DNA from: Thiomonas intermedia
Lineage (GTDB): Bacteria > Pseudomonadota > Gammaproteobacteria > Burkholderiales > Burkholderiaceae_C
Length of the DNA stretch: 64,000 nucleotides
Reading direction: 5' to 3'
Assembly: GCA_022730375.1 (NCBI GenBank)
Contig: DZDA01000001.1
Coordinates: forward strand, 68,471-132,470
Below are positions 31,106 through 39,520 of this stretch, piece by piece (position 1 is the stretch's first letter; every line of letters begins with the position of its first letter). The translations under genes and the position numbers were made by a program. The notes under the pieces were generated by a model. The model was not told where the DNA came from and made no database searches. It saw only the letters and a list, made by a program, of their open reading frames with translations.

Positions 31106-32374
31106 ATGTCTGCATCCTTCTCCTGGCCTTACGAACTGCTCATCGGTTGGCGCTATACCCGCAGCGGGCGGCGCAGTCGGCGCAATGGTTTCATCTCCTT
31201 CATTTCTGCGGTCTCTGTCGGCGGCATCGCCCTGGGGGTGGCTGCGCTGATCGTGGTCATTTCGGTAATGAACGGGTTTCAGAAGGAGGTGCGCGACCGG
31301 ATGCTCAACGTCATCCCGCACATCCAGATTTTCAGCGTCAACGGCCAGGCGCTGCCCGACTGGCGCGGCGTGTCGGCACTGGTGAAAAGCAATCCCGCGG
31401 TCACCGGCGTGGCGCCGTTCGTCCAGGGCCAGGCGCTCGTGGCCCAAGGCAGTCAGTTGCAGGGCGTGCTGGTCTGGGGAGTGGAGCCGGGCGAGGAGAC
31501 GCAGGTATCGCAGATCCCGGAGCACATGGTGGCGGGCAGCCTGGCCGCGCTCAAACCGGGCGACTTCGGCGTGGTGCTGGGCAATGAACTGGCGAATTCT
31601 CTCGGCGTGTCGGTTGGCGATCAGGTCACCATGGTGGTGCCCAGCGGCTCCATCACCCCGGCAGGCATGATTCCGCGCCTGCGCACCCTGCGGGTGGTGG
31701 GCATTTTCAATGTCGGGCATTACGAATACGACAGCACCCTGGCGCTGGTGAATCTGCAGGACGCGTCGGCGCTGTTCCGCACCGGAGGCCCCACAGGGCT
31801 GCGCGTGCAGACCCGCAATATGAATGACGCGCCGCAGATCGCCCAAGACTTGCAGCGCGTGCTGCCGCCCGAGCTCGTGGCCCAGCCTTGGACCGAGCAG
31901 AACCGCACCTGGTTCGAGGCCGTAGTGATTGAGAAGCGCATGATGTTCATCATCCTCACCATGATCGTGGCGGTGGCGGCGTTCAACCTCGTCTCCACCC
32001 TGGTGATGACCGTGACCGACAAACTGGCCGATATCGCCATTCTGCGCACCCAAGGCGCGAGCCCCGGCTCCATCATGTCCATTTTCCTGCTGCAGGGCGC
32101 GGTGACGGGGTTTCTCGGCACCTTCGCAGGCGTTGCGCTGGGTTGTCTGATTGCGTTCAATCTCGACCCCATCGTCTCCTTCCTCGAGGCCGTGCTGCAC
32201 ACCCAGTTCCTGCCGCGCAGCGTGTATCTGATCCACACCATGCCCAGTGATCCGCGCTTTTCAGACATCGCCACCATCACCGTGGCGTCGCTGGTGTTGT
32301 CGTTGCTGGCCACGCTTTATCCCAGTTGGAGCGCCTCGCGGGTGCAACCGGCGCAGGCTTTGCGGTATGAGTGA
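31106..32374 (+). CDS. lolC: Lipoprotein-releasing ABC transporter permease LolC/E
   Basis: A 422-residue permease subunit that, with ATPase LolD, extracts lipoproteins from the inner membrane for LolA. It has a first helix at about 28-50 (LGVAALIVVISVMNGFQKEV), a large periplasmic domain, and three C-terminal helices (about 275-400) ending in the FtsX-like YPSWSASRVQPAQALRYE. It overlaps the RpfE-like gene by 8 bp. The usual lolD is missing from the expected place downstream. Whether this is a single LolC/E-type subunit or one of a pair cannot be told here. Confidence 0.92.
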   Translation: MSASFSWPYELLIGWRYTRSGRRSRRNGFISFISAVSVGGIALGVAALIVVISVMNGFQKEVRDRMLNVIPHIQIFSVNGQALPDWRGVSALVKSNPAVTGVAPFVQGQALVAQGSQLQGVLVWGVEPGEETQVSQIPEHMVAGSLAALKPGDFGVVLGNELANSLGVSVGDQVTMVVPSGSITPAGMIPRLRTLRVVGIFNVGHYEYDSTLALVNLQDASALFRTGGPTGLRVQTRNMNDAPQIAQDLQRVLPPELVAQPWTEQNRTWFEAVVIEKRMMFIILTMIVAVAAFNLVSTLVMTVTDKLADIAILRTQGASPGSIMSIFLLQGAVTGFLGTFAGVALGCLIAFNLDPIVSFLEAVLHTQFLPRSVYLIHTMPSDPRFSDIATITVASLVLSLLATLYPSWSASRVQPAQALRYE

Positions 32375-33404
32375 ACATCTGCTGCTGACTGATCTGCCCT
32401 CGGCCTCGCCCGCCTTTGCGCAACTGCTCACGCAGCCCGGGCTGCCTGCAACTGCCACCCTCTGCCGACAAGCCGTGGTGCTGGAACAGGAAGCGCCGCG
32501 CGAGGACGCACAGGCCGCTTGGCTGACGCCCGCCGAGCGCTGGCTGCTGCACGCTCTGCGTCTGGATGGCACAGAAGCCGAGCAGGCGCCCTGGGCGCGT
32601 CTGGCCGCGCTGGCGGATGGCGTGTCGGACGCATTTCCTGCAGATCAGGCGCTGTGCCTGCTCACCCCGGCGCATCTGCGGCTGGGCCGCGACAGCCTGT
32701 CGCTCACCGATCCTGCCGCGCTCGATCTCACGGCGGATGAAGCCCAGCCGCTCTTCGCCGCCGTCGAGCCGTTGTTTGCCAGCGCGGGATGGACGCTGCG
32801 CCAAGTAACGCCGCTGCGCTGGTATGCCGCCCATTCCAGTCTGACCGAGGTGGTGACGGCGGGCGTGGCGCGGGCGCAAGGCCGTAGCGTGGCGGCGTGG
32901 ATGCCCGGCGGCCCGGCGGCCCGGCCCTGGCGGCAACTGCTCACCGAAGTGCAAATGACCTGGCAGCACCATGCCGTCAACGAAGCGCGCGAACAGCGCG
33001 GACTGGCGGATGTCAACACCCTGTGGATACACGGCTGTGGCCCCTTGGCTTCAGACTGGCGCAGCCCGATGCGCCTTGCCGAACATGCGGGAGATGACGA
33101 TGCGGTGAGCGATCCTGCGCTATCCGCCGCGCTGCGCGGCCTGGCGCTGCGCCCGCGCAATGGCCCGCTGGACACCCTGCGCCTCTTCGACGCTCGCGCG
33201 CTGCTGGCCGATGACCCCGCAGCCGGTCTGCGTCAGCTCGATGCCAGTCTTTCCGCCGCCATTGCGCAGGCGGTGCAGCAGACGGGCGGCGTGCGTCTCA
33301 CCCTCGCGGGCGAGCTGCGCTGGCGCACCCTGCAGATCCGCCGTCCGCAAGACTGGAAATTCTGGCAGCGCGCCGACTTCCCCGCGCAGTTTCACGGCCT
33401 GTAG
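32367..33404 (+). CDS. RpfE-like protein (phosphoglycerate mutase-like family)
   Basis: A 345-residue cytoplasmic protein resembling the group annotated as RpfE-type regulatory protein or putative phosphoglycerate mutase in betaproteobacteria. I recognise the N-terminus (MSEHLLLTDLPSASPAFAQ) and the mid-section VNTLWIHGCGPLASDW, but I see none of the metal-binding residues of true cofactor-independent mutases. These genes often lie near lolCD and recJ, which supports the assignment. The function is unknown. It is translationally coupled to lolC. Confidence 0.55.
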   Translation: MSEHLLLTDLPSASPAFAQLLTQPGLPATATLCRQAVVLEQEAPREDAQAAWLTPAERWLLHALRLDGTEAEQAPWARLAALADGVSDAFPADQALCLLTPAHLRLGRDSLSLTDPAALDLTADEAQPLFAAVEPLFASAGWTLRQVTPLRWYAAHSSLTEVVTAGVARAQGRSVAAWMPGGPAARPWRQLLTEVQMTWQHHAVNEAREQRGLADVNTLWIHGCGPLASDWRSPMRLAEHAGDDDAVSDPALSAALRGLALRPRNGPLDTLRLFDARALLADDPAAGLRQLDASLSAAIAQAVQQTGGVRLTLAGELRWRTLQIRRPQDWKFWQRADFPAQFHGL

Positions 33405-33475
33405 ACACACATCCTGTCACGTTCTGTCGTCTTCATCGCATACAGTAACAACTTTGCAGGCGATGGGGGCGAGGG

Positions 33476-36400
33476 ATGTGGCATGCACGGTGGTGGGTTG
33501 GGATCGCTCTGTTTCTGGGCGTGACGCAAGGCGCGTTCGCGCTGCAGGTCAGCAGCCTCAGCCCGCAGGGCGAGGTGGCGCAGGTGCGGCAGGTGGTGGC
33601 CCGGTTCGACGGCCCCGCAGTGAACTTTGGCGATGCCAAGGCCGCAGCGCCTCTCACCGTGAACTGCAGCGACAGCAAGGCGGCGCAAGGCAATGGCCGC
33701 TGGATCAGCGCGAACGAATGGGCGTTCCAGTTTGCCAATGACCTGCCCGCCGGGGTGCGCTGCACGGTGCAGACTTTGCCGAGCTTCAAGTCGCCTCAGG
33801 GCAAGGCGCTCAGCGGCCTCACACGCTGGACGTTCAACACCGGCGGGCCGTTCGTGCGGCGCATCTGGCCGTCTACTGGCGCCGCCATCGACGAGCAGCA
33901 GGCCTTCGTGCTGCAGCTCAGCGGAGCAGCCACCCCGCAAAGCCTGAGCGAACACATCCACTGCCACATCGAGGGCTTGGGCGAGCAAGTGGCCGTGCAG
34001 CAGATCAGCGGCGCGCAGCGCGAGGCCCTGCTCAAGGCGCTCGGGCTAAGCCAGTTAGCGGCAAAGCAACCGCAGCAAATTGTCACCCTGCGCTGCGCCC
34101 GCACACTGCCTGCGGGCGGCCGGATCACCCTGGTTTACGGTGCGGGCGTGAGCACCCCCAGCGGCCTGGAAAGCGGGGTGGAGCGGCGCTATGACTACAG
34201 CGTGCGCGAGCCCTTTGCTGCGACCTTCAGTTGCGAACGCGAGAACGCGAAGGCGGGTTGTTCGCCGTTCAAACCGCTATCGCTGAGTTTCAACGCGCCG
34301 GTGTCGCGCAAGCTGGCCGCGGCCATCCGGCTGCAGATCGGCAGCCGCAGCGTGCCCCCCGACTTGTCCGACGAGGACGGGCAGGGCGATGCCCAGGTGG
34401 ACGACATTGCCTTCGCCCCGCCCTTTGCTGAAAGCACCGCGATGCAGATCGTGCTGCCGCCGCAATTCGTCGATGTCGATCATCGCCCGCTGCGCAACGC
34501 CGACCAGTTTCCGCTGCACATCGCCACCGGGGTGATGCCGCCGCTGGCCAAGTTTGCCACTGCGCCCTTCGGCATCGTCGAGCGCTTCGCCGAAGGCGTG
34601 GGCCGTGGCCCGGCGCTGCTGCCCGTCACGCTGCGTCGCGTGCCGCTGGCGCAAGGTGTGCGTGACTATGCCGTGTCCGATCTGCAGCCGCAGACCGATG
34701 CGCAGACCATCGCCTGGTTTCGGCGGGTGCAGCATTTCAGCGACTTTTTCGTTTCGCGCGAAGCGGCGCGCAAGGTGGTGAGCGGGCCTTTGCCGCCCGT
34801 GCTGCACGAGGCCAACGGCGATGCCGTCAACCCCGACCGGGTGCAGACCCGCATGGTGTCGCTGCTCGAAGACAAACCGGGCCTGCGCAAGATCGCGCTG
34901 CCTTCCGTGGACGACGGGAAAGCGCGGCCGTTCGAGGTCGTGGGCATTCCGCTGCAGCCGGGGTTTCATGTGGTCGAAATCGCCTCCAAGACGCTGGGCA
35001 AGGCGCTGCTCGACCCGCACTATGGGGCGAACCGTGAAATGGTGGTGCGCACCGCGGCCTTGGTCACCAATCTGAACGTGAGCGTGAAAATCGGCCGCGA
35101 GAACGCCCTGGCCTGGGTGACCACGCTGGACAAGGGGCGGCCGGTGGCGGGCGCCAAGGTGCAGGTGTCCGATTGTCATGGCAGCCTGCTGACCACGGCG
35201 ACCACCGATGCGCAGGGGCTGGCGCGGCTGGATGGCCTCGACCCGCAGGCGCCCTATTGCGGTGATGATGGAGACGACGATGCGCTGGGTGACTTCGACC
35301 TCGGCTACTTCGTCTCCGCCCGCGCCAGCGACGCCGACGGCACGCCCGACATGGCCTTTGCCTGGAGCAAATGGAACGAGGGTTTCGAGCCTTGGCGCTT
35401 CAATGTGAGCACAGACAATTCCTCCAGCCCCGATACTGTCGCCCACACCATTTTCGACCGCACCCTGCTGCGGGCAGGCGAGACGGTGTCGATGAAGCAC
35501 CTCCTGCGGGTGGAAACGTTGAAGGGCCTGGAACTGCCCAAGACTTATCCCGACACCCTGGTCATCACCCATGAGGGCAGCGGCCAGGAGTTCAAGCAGC
35601 CCCTGAAATGGCAGCGCACCCCCACGGGGGGCATGACGGCCAGCAGCCAGTTCGCCATTCCGAAGGCGGCCAAGCTGGGGGAGTACGACGTGCAGTTGCG
35701 CAGCAAGGAAGGCAACGGTTGGTCGCCGTCCAGCGGCAGTTTTCGCGTGGAGGAGTTTCGCCTGCCGGTGTTTACCGGCCGCATCGCCCCGGTGGACAGC
35801 AAGCCGCTCATCCGGCCGCAGGACGTGCCGGTGTCGGTGCAAGTGAGCTACACCGCAGGCGGCCCGGCGGCCAATCTGCCGGTACAGGTCTCGGCGCTGG
35901 TGCGCAGCAAGGGCTTATCGTTCGACGGCTTTGATGCCTTCAGTTTCTCGCCGCCGCAACAACAAGGGCAAGGCGGTGATGATGAAGACGCTGCGCAGGA
36001 CGACAGCAAGATCATCGCCGACAAACTCGCCGTCACCCTCGACCGCCAGGGCTTGGGCCGGGTGGGCATCGACGATGTTCCACCCTCGAACCAGGCGCGC
36101 GAGCTACTGCTCGAAGCCAGCTATGCCGACCCCAACGGCGAGATCCAGACCCTGCGCAGCACGCAAACGCTATGGCCCGCTACGGTGGTGGCGGGCATCA
36201 AGACCGAAAGCTGGGTGTCGGCGGGCCAGCGCGCCAAGTTGCAGGCGCTGGCGCTCAATCTGCAGGGCAAACCGCAGGCCGGTGTGCCGCTGACGGTCAA
36301 GGCCGTCGCGCACATCACCACCACCAGCCGCAAACGCATGGTGGGCGGCTTTTACGCCTACGACAACAAGACCACGACCAAAGACCTGGGCACTTTGTGC

Positions 36401-39400
36401 AGCGGCAAGAGCGACGCGCACGGCCTGCTGCTGTGCGACGTGAAGCTGGATCAGGCGGGCGAAATTGAACTGATCGCATCGGCCACCGATGCGCAGGGCC
36501 GCAGCGCGCAGGCGTCCAGCTCGGTGTGGGTGACGCGGCAGGGCGAGCTGTGGTTCGGCGGCGAGAACCACGACCGCATGGACGTGCTGCCCGAGAAAAA
36601 AACCTATCAGCCCGGCGAGACCGCGCAGTTCCAGGTGCGCATGCCCTTTCGCCACGCCACCGCGCTGGTGGCGGTGGAGCGCGAAGGCGTGATGCACACC
36701 GAGGTGGTGCAACTCGACGGGACTGATCCCACCGTGCGCCTGAAGGTCAGGCCCGAGTGGGGGCCGAACGTCTATGTGAGCGTGCTGGCGCTGCGCGGGC
36801 GGCTGTACGACGTGCCCTGGTACAGCTTTTTCACCTGGGGCTACAAGACGCCGGTAGCGTGGTGGCGCGCGTTCTGGAGCGATAGCAAAGACTACGTGCC
36901 GCCCACCGCCATGGTGGACTTGAGCAAGCCGGCCTTCCGCTTTGGCATGGCCGAGATTCGCGTGGGCATTGCCGAACATGCCCTCAAGGTGGCGGTGCAA
37001 ACCGACAAGCCCAGCTACCCGGTGCGCGGCACGGCTCGGGTGACGATCACCGCCACCCTGCCCGACGGCAAGCCCGCAGCCGGAGCCGACGTGGCGCTGG
37101 CCGCGGTCGATCAGGCCCTGCTCGAACTCATGCCCAACACCAGCTGGGACTTGCTGCACGCCATGTTGCGTGAGCGGGCCTGGGGCGTGGAGACCGCCAC
37201 GGCGCAGTCCGAGATCATTGGTCGCCGCCATTACGGCCTCAAGGCCGTACCCGCAGGCGGCGGCGGAGGCAAGACCGAAACCCGCGAGCTGTTCGACACC
37301 CTGCTGCTGTGGAAACCCGACGTGGTGCTCGATGCGCAGGGACGCGCTGTGGTGGACGTGCCGCTCAACGACAGCCTCACCGCGTTTCGCATCGTTGCCG
37401 TGGCCGAGCACGGGCTGAGCCAGTTCGGCACCGGGCAGGTCACCATACGCAGCACGCAAGACCTGCAGATTCTCTCCGGACTGCCGCCGCTGGTGCGCGA
37501 GGGCGACCGCTTCACCGCGCCCTTCACCCTGCGCAACACCACCAAGCAGGCGATGAAGGTCACGCTCACCCCGCAGGTGGCCGGTTTGACGCTGCCGCCG
37601 CAGACCGTGGACATTCCGGCAGACACTGCCCGCGAGGTGAGCTGGACGGTGAACGTGCCTCTTTCCAACACGCCCGACGGCACGCAGACGCTGGCCTGGC
37701 AGATCGACGCCCGCGACGCTCTGCATGGCGCCAAAGATGCCCTGCGCGTGCAGCAGCAGGTGCTCGCTGCCGTGCCGCTGGCGGTGCAGCAGGCCACGCT
37801 GCAGCAGGTCGACGGCGCCTACAGCCTGCCCGTGGCGCCGCCGCCCGAGGCGCTGAAAACCGCGCAAGGCACCCCGCGCGGCGGGGTGGCGGACCCCCAC
37901 GCTCCCGCTTCGCGATCGCTGCCCCCCGAGGGGGCGCACCCCGCCTCCGGGCGGCCGCGCGGCGGGGTGAAGCTGGCGATGCAGTCCACGCTGATGGCTG
38001 GGCTGGACGGCGTGCGCGACTGGTTTCGCCGCTATCCCTACGGCTGCCTGGAGCAGAAGTCCAGCATCGCCATCGGCTTGATGGACGTGGCGCGCTGGCA
38101 GGCGGTGATGGCCGCGCTGCCGACCTATCTCGACGGCGAGGGGCTGGCGAATTACTTCCCGGTGCGCGAAGGCGAGGGCGATCATGGCAGCGACGTGCTC
38201 ACCGCTTATCTGCTGGCCGCGTCGGACGAAGCGTCCAAGCTCGATCCGGCCTTCGTCATTCCCGACGATCTCAAGGCGCAGATGCAGTCTGGCCTGGCCG
38301 CCTTCGTGGCCGGGCGGATCGAGCGCAGGTTCTGGGCGCCGCGCGCCGATCTCGACGTGCGCAAGCTCGCCGCGATCGAAGCGCTCGCGCGGGGCGGCAA
38401 GGCGCAGCCGCGCATGCTGGACAGCATCGCCATCGCTCCCAATCAGTGGCCGACGAGTGCCGTGATCGACTGGCTGTCCATCCTGCAGCGCCTGCCCGAT
38501 GTGCCGCAGCGCGCGCAGCGCCTGGCCGAGGCCGAGAGCATTCTCAAGGCCCGCCTGAGCTGGCAGGGAACCAAGCTGATATTCAGCACCGAGCGCAGCG
38601 ACGCCTGGTGGTGGCTGATGAGCGGCGGTGATGTGAACACCGCGCGGCTGATGCTGCTGGTCCTGCGCAATCCGGCCTGGCAGGGCGAACTGCCTCGTCT
38701 GGCCAGCGGCTTCATCGCCCGCCAGCAGCGCGGCGCGTGGTCCACGACCACAGCCAATCTTTGGGGCTCGCTGGCGCTGCAGCAGTTCTCGCGCACCTTT
38801 GAGTCCGAGCCAGTGCAGGGCATCACCCGCGTCACGCTGGGGCAGGAGACCGGCGTGGTCGATTGGGGCAAGGTCGCTACGGTCACAGCCGCTTCGGCCA
38901 GCGGCGCAATGCACGCCCGCAGCATCCTCGGCGCACCGAATGCAGCGCAGAACTGGGCGAACAACACCGTGTTCCTCCCCTGGCCTTCGGCAGCGGCGCA
39001 AACCCTGCAGGTGCAGCAGCAAGGCAGCGGCAAGCCCTGGGTGACCGTGCAGTCTTGGGCGGCGGTGCCGTTGAAGGCGGCCTTCGATGCGGGCTATGGC
39101 ATCCGCAAAACCCTCACGCCGGTAGAGCAGGCCGTGCCCGGCAAGTGGTCGCGCGGCGACGTGGTGCGCGTCACCCTCGACGTCAACGCCAGCAGCGACA
39201 TGAGCTGGGTGGTCATCTCCGACCCCATTCCCGGCGGCGCGTCCATTCTGGGCGGCGGCCTCGGGCGCGATTCCGAAATCGCCACCCGTGGCGAGGAAGA
39301 CAAGGGCAACGGCTGGGAGGCCTATGAGGAGCGCAGCTTCAGTGCCTTCCGCAGCTACTACGCCTATCTGCCCAAGGGCAAGGTCAGCCTGCAATACACC

Positions 39401-39520
39401 CTGCGGCTGAACGCCGTGGGTAGCTTCGCCCTGCCGCCCACGCGGGTTGAGGCCATGTACGCGCCCGAGATGTTCGGCGAGGCGCCCAATGCCCGCTTCG
39501 AGGTTGGGGCGCGGCCATGA
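33476..39520 (+). CDS. Bacterial alpha-2-macroglobulin with thioester motif
   Basis: A 2014-residue periplasmic protease-trapping protein. A signal peptide (about 1-22, ending AFA before LQ) lacks a lipobox cysteine, unlike E. coli YfhM. MG domains follow; the MG2-type region is near 650-760 (RTLLRAGETVSMKHLLRV), the A2M core near 1267-1345 (ETRELFDTLLLWKPDVVLD) and the thioester CLEQ has Cys at about 1524. A 33-residue Gly/Pro/Arg-rich stretch (1466-1498) encoded by a palindromic repeat lies just before it. Its stop overlaps pbpC in ATGA; the same pairing is known in E. coli. Confidence 0.93.
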   Translation: MWHARWWVGIALFLGVTQGAFALQVSSLSPQGEVAQVRQVVARFDGPAVNFGDAKAAAPLTVNCSDSKAAQGNGRWISANEWAFQFANDLPAGVRCTVQTLPSFKSPQGKALSGLTRWTFNTGGPFVRRIWPSTGAAIDEQQAFVLQLSGAATPQSLSEHIHCHIEGLGEQVAVQQISGAQREALLKALGLSQLAAKQPQQIVTLRCARTLPAGGRITLVYGAGVSTPSGLESGVERRYDYSVREPFAATFSCERENAKAGCSPFKPLSLSFNAPVSRKLAAAIRLQIGSRSVPPDLSDEDGQGDAQVDDIAFAPPFAESTAMQIVLPPQFVDVDHRPLRNADQFPLHIATGVMPPLAKFATAPFGIVERFAEGVGRGPALLPVTLRRVPLAQGVRDYAVSDLQPQTDAQTIAWFRRVQHFSDFFVSREAARKVVSGPLPPVLHEANGDAVNPDRVQTRMVSLLEDKPGLRKIALPSVDDGKARPFEVVGIPLQPGFHVVEIASKTLGKALLDPHYGANREMVVRTAALVTNLNVSVKIGRENALAWVTTLDKGRPVAGAKVQVSDCHGSLLTTATTDAQGLARLDGLDPQAPYCGDDGDDDALGDFDLGYFVSARASDADGTPDMAFAWSKWNEGFEPWRFNVSTDNSSSPDTVAHTIFDRTLLRAGETVSMKHLLRVETLKGLELPKTYPDTLVITHEGSGQEFKQPLKWQRTPTGGMTASSQFAIPKAAKLGEYDVQLRSKEGNGWSPSSGSFRVEEFRLPVFTGRIAPVDSKPLIRPQDVPVSVQVSYTAGGPAANLPVQVSALVRSKGLSFDGFDAFSFSPPQQQGQGGDDEDAAQDDSKIIADKLAVTLDRQGLGRVGIDDVPPSNQARELLLEASYADPNGEIQTLRSTQTLWPATVVAGIKTESWVSAGQRAKLQALALNLQGKPQAGVPLTVKAVAHITTTSRKRMVGGFYAYDNKTTTKDLGTLCSGKSDAHGLLLCDVKLDQAGEIELIASATDAQGRSAQASSSVWVTRQGELWFGGENHDRMDVLPEKKTYQPGETAQFQVRMPFRHATALVAVEREGVMHTEVVQLDGTDPTVRLKVRPEWGPNVYVSVLALRGRLYDVPWYSFFTWGYKTPVAWWRAFWSDSKDYVPPTAMVDLSKPAFRFGMAEIRVGIAEHALKVAVQTDKPSYPVRGTARVTITATLPDGKPAAGADVALAAVDQALLELMPNTSWDLLHAMLRERAWGVETATAQSEIIGRRHYGLKAVPAGGGGGKTETRELFDTLLLWKPDVVLDAQGRAVVDVPLNDSLTAFRIVAVAEHGLSQFGTGQVTIRSTQDLQILSGLPPLVREGDRFTAPFTLRNTTKQAMKVTLTPQVAGLTLPPQTVDIPADTAREVSWTVNVPLSNTPDGTQTLAWQIDARDALHGAKDALRVQQQVLAAVPLAVQQATLQQVDGAYSLPVAPPPEALKTAQGTPRGGVADPHAPASRSLPPEGAHPASGRPRGGVKLAMQSTLMAGLDGVRDWFRRYPYGCLEQKSSIAIGLMDVARWQAVMAALPTYLDGEGLANYFPVREGEGDHGSDVLTAYLLAASDEASKLDPAFVIPDDLKAQMQSGLAAFVAGRIERRFWAPRADLDVRKLAAIEALARGGKAQPRMLDSIAIAPNQWPTSAVIDWLSILQRLPDVPQRAQRLAEAESILKARLSWQGTKLIFSTERSDAWWWLMSGGDVNTARLMLLVLRNPAWQGELPRLASGFIARQQRGAWSTTTANLWGSLALQQFSRTFESEPVQGITRVTLGQETGVVDWGKVATVTAASASGAMHARSILGAPNAAQNWANNTVFLPWPSAAAQTLQVQQQGSGKPWVTVQSWAAVPLKAAFDAGYGIRKTLTPVEQAVPGKWSRGDVVRVTLDVNASSDMSWVVISDPIPGGASILGGGLGRDSEIATRGEEDKGNGWEAYEERSFSAFRSYYAYLPKGKVSLQYTLRLNAVGSFALPPTRVEAMYAPEMFGEAPNARFEVGARP
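37871..37969. repeat. Palindromic repeat inserted in frame in the macroglobulin gene
   Basis: The 99-bp segment is bounded by two copies of CCGCGCGGCGGGGTG (37874-37888 and 37955-37969). It contains an inverted CACCCCGCC, a CCCCCGAGGGGG core and CGCTTCGCG-type steps. Its length is a multiple of three and it has no stop in the coding frame, so the host protein gains about 33 low-complexity residues. Confidence 0.7.

Noticed and set aside
36170-39394. A 1074-codon open frame on the minus strand inside the macroglobulin gene
   Set aside because: It mirrors the high-GC coding strand, has no recognisable domain and no binding site; the plus-strand gene is certain.
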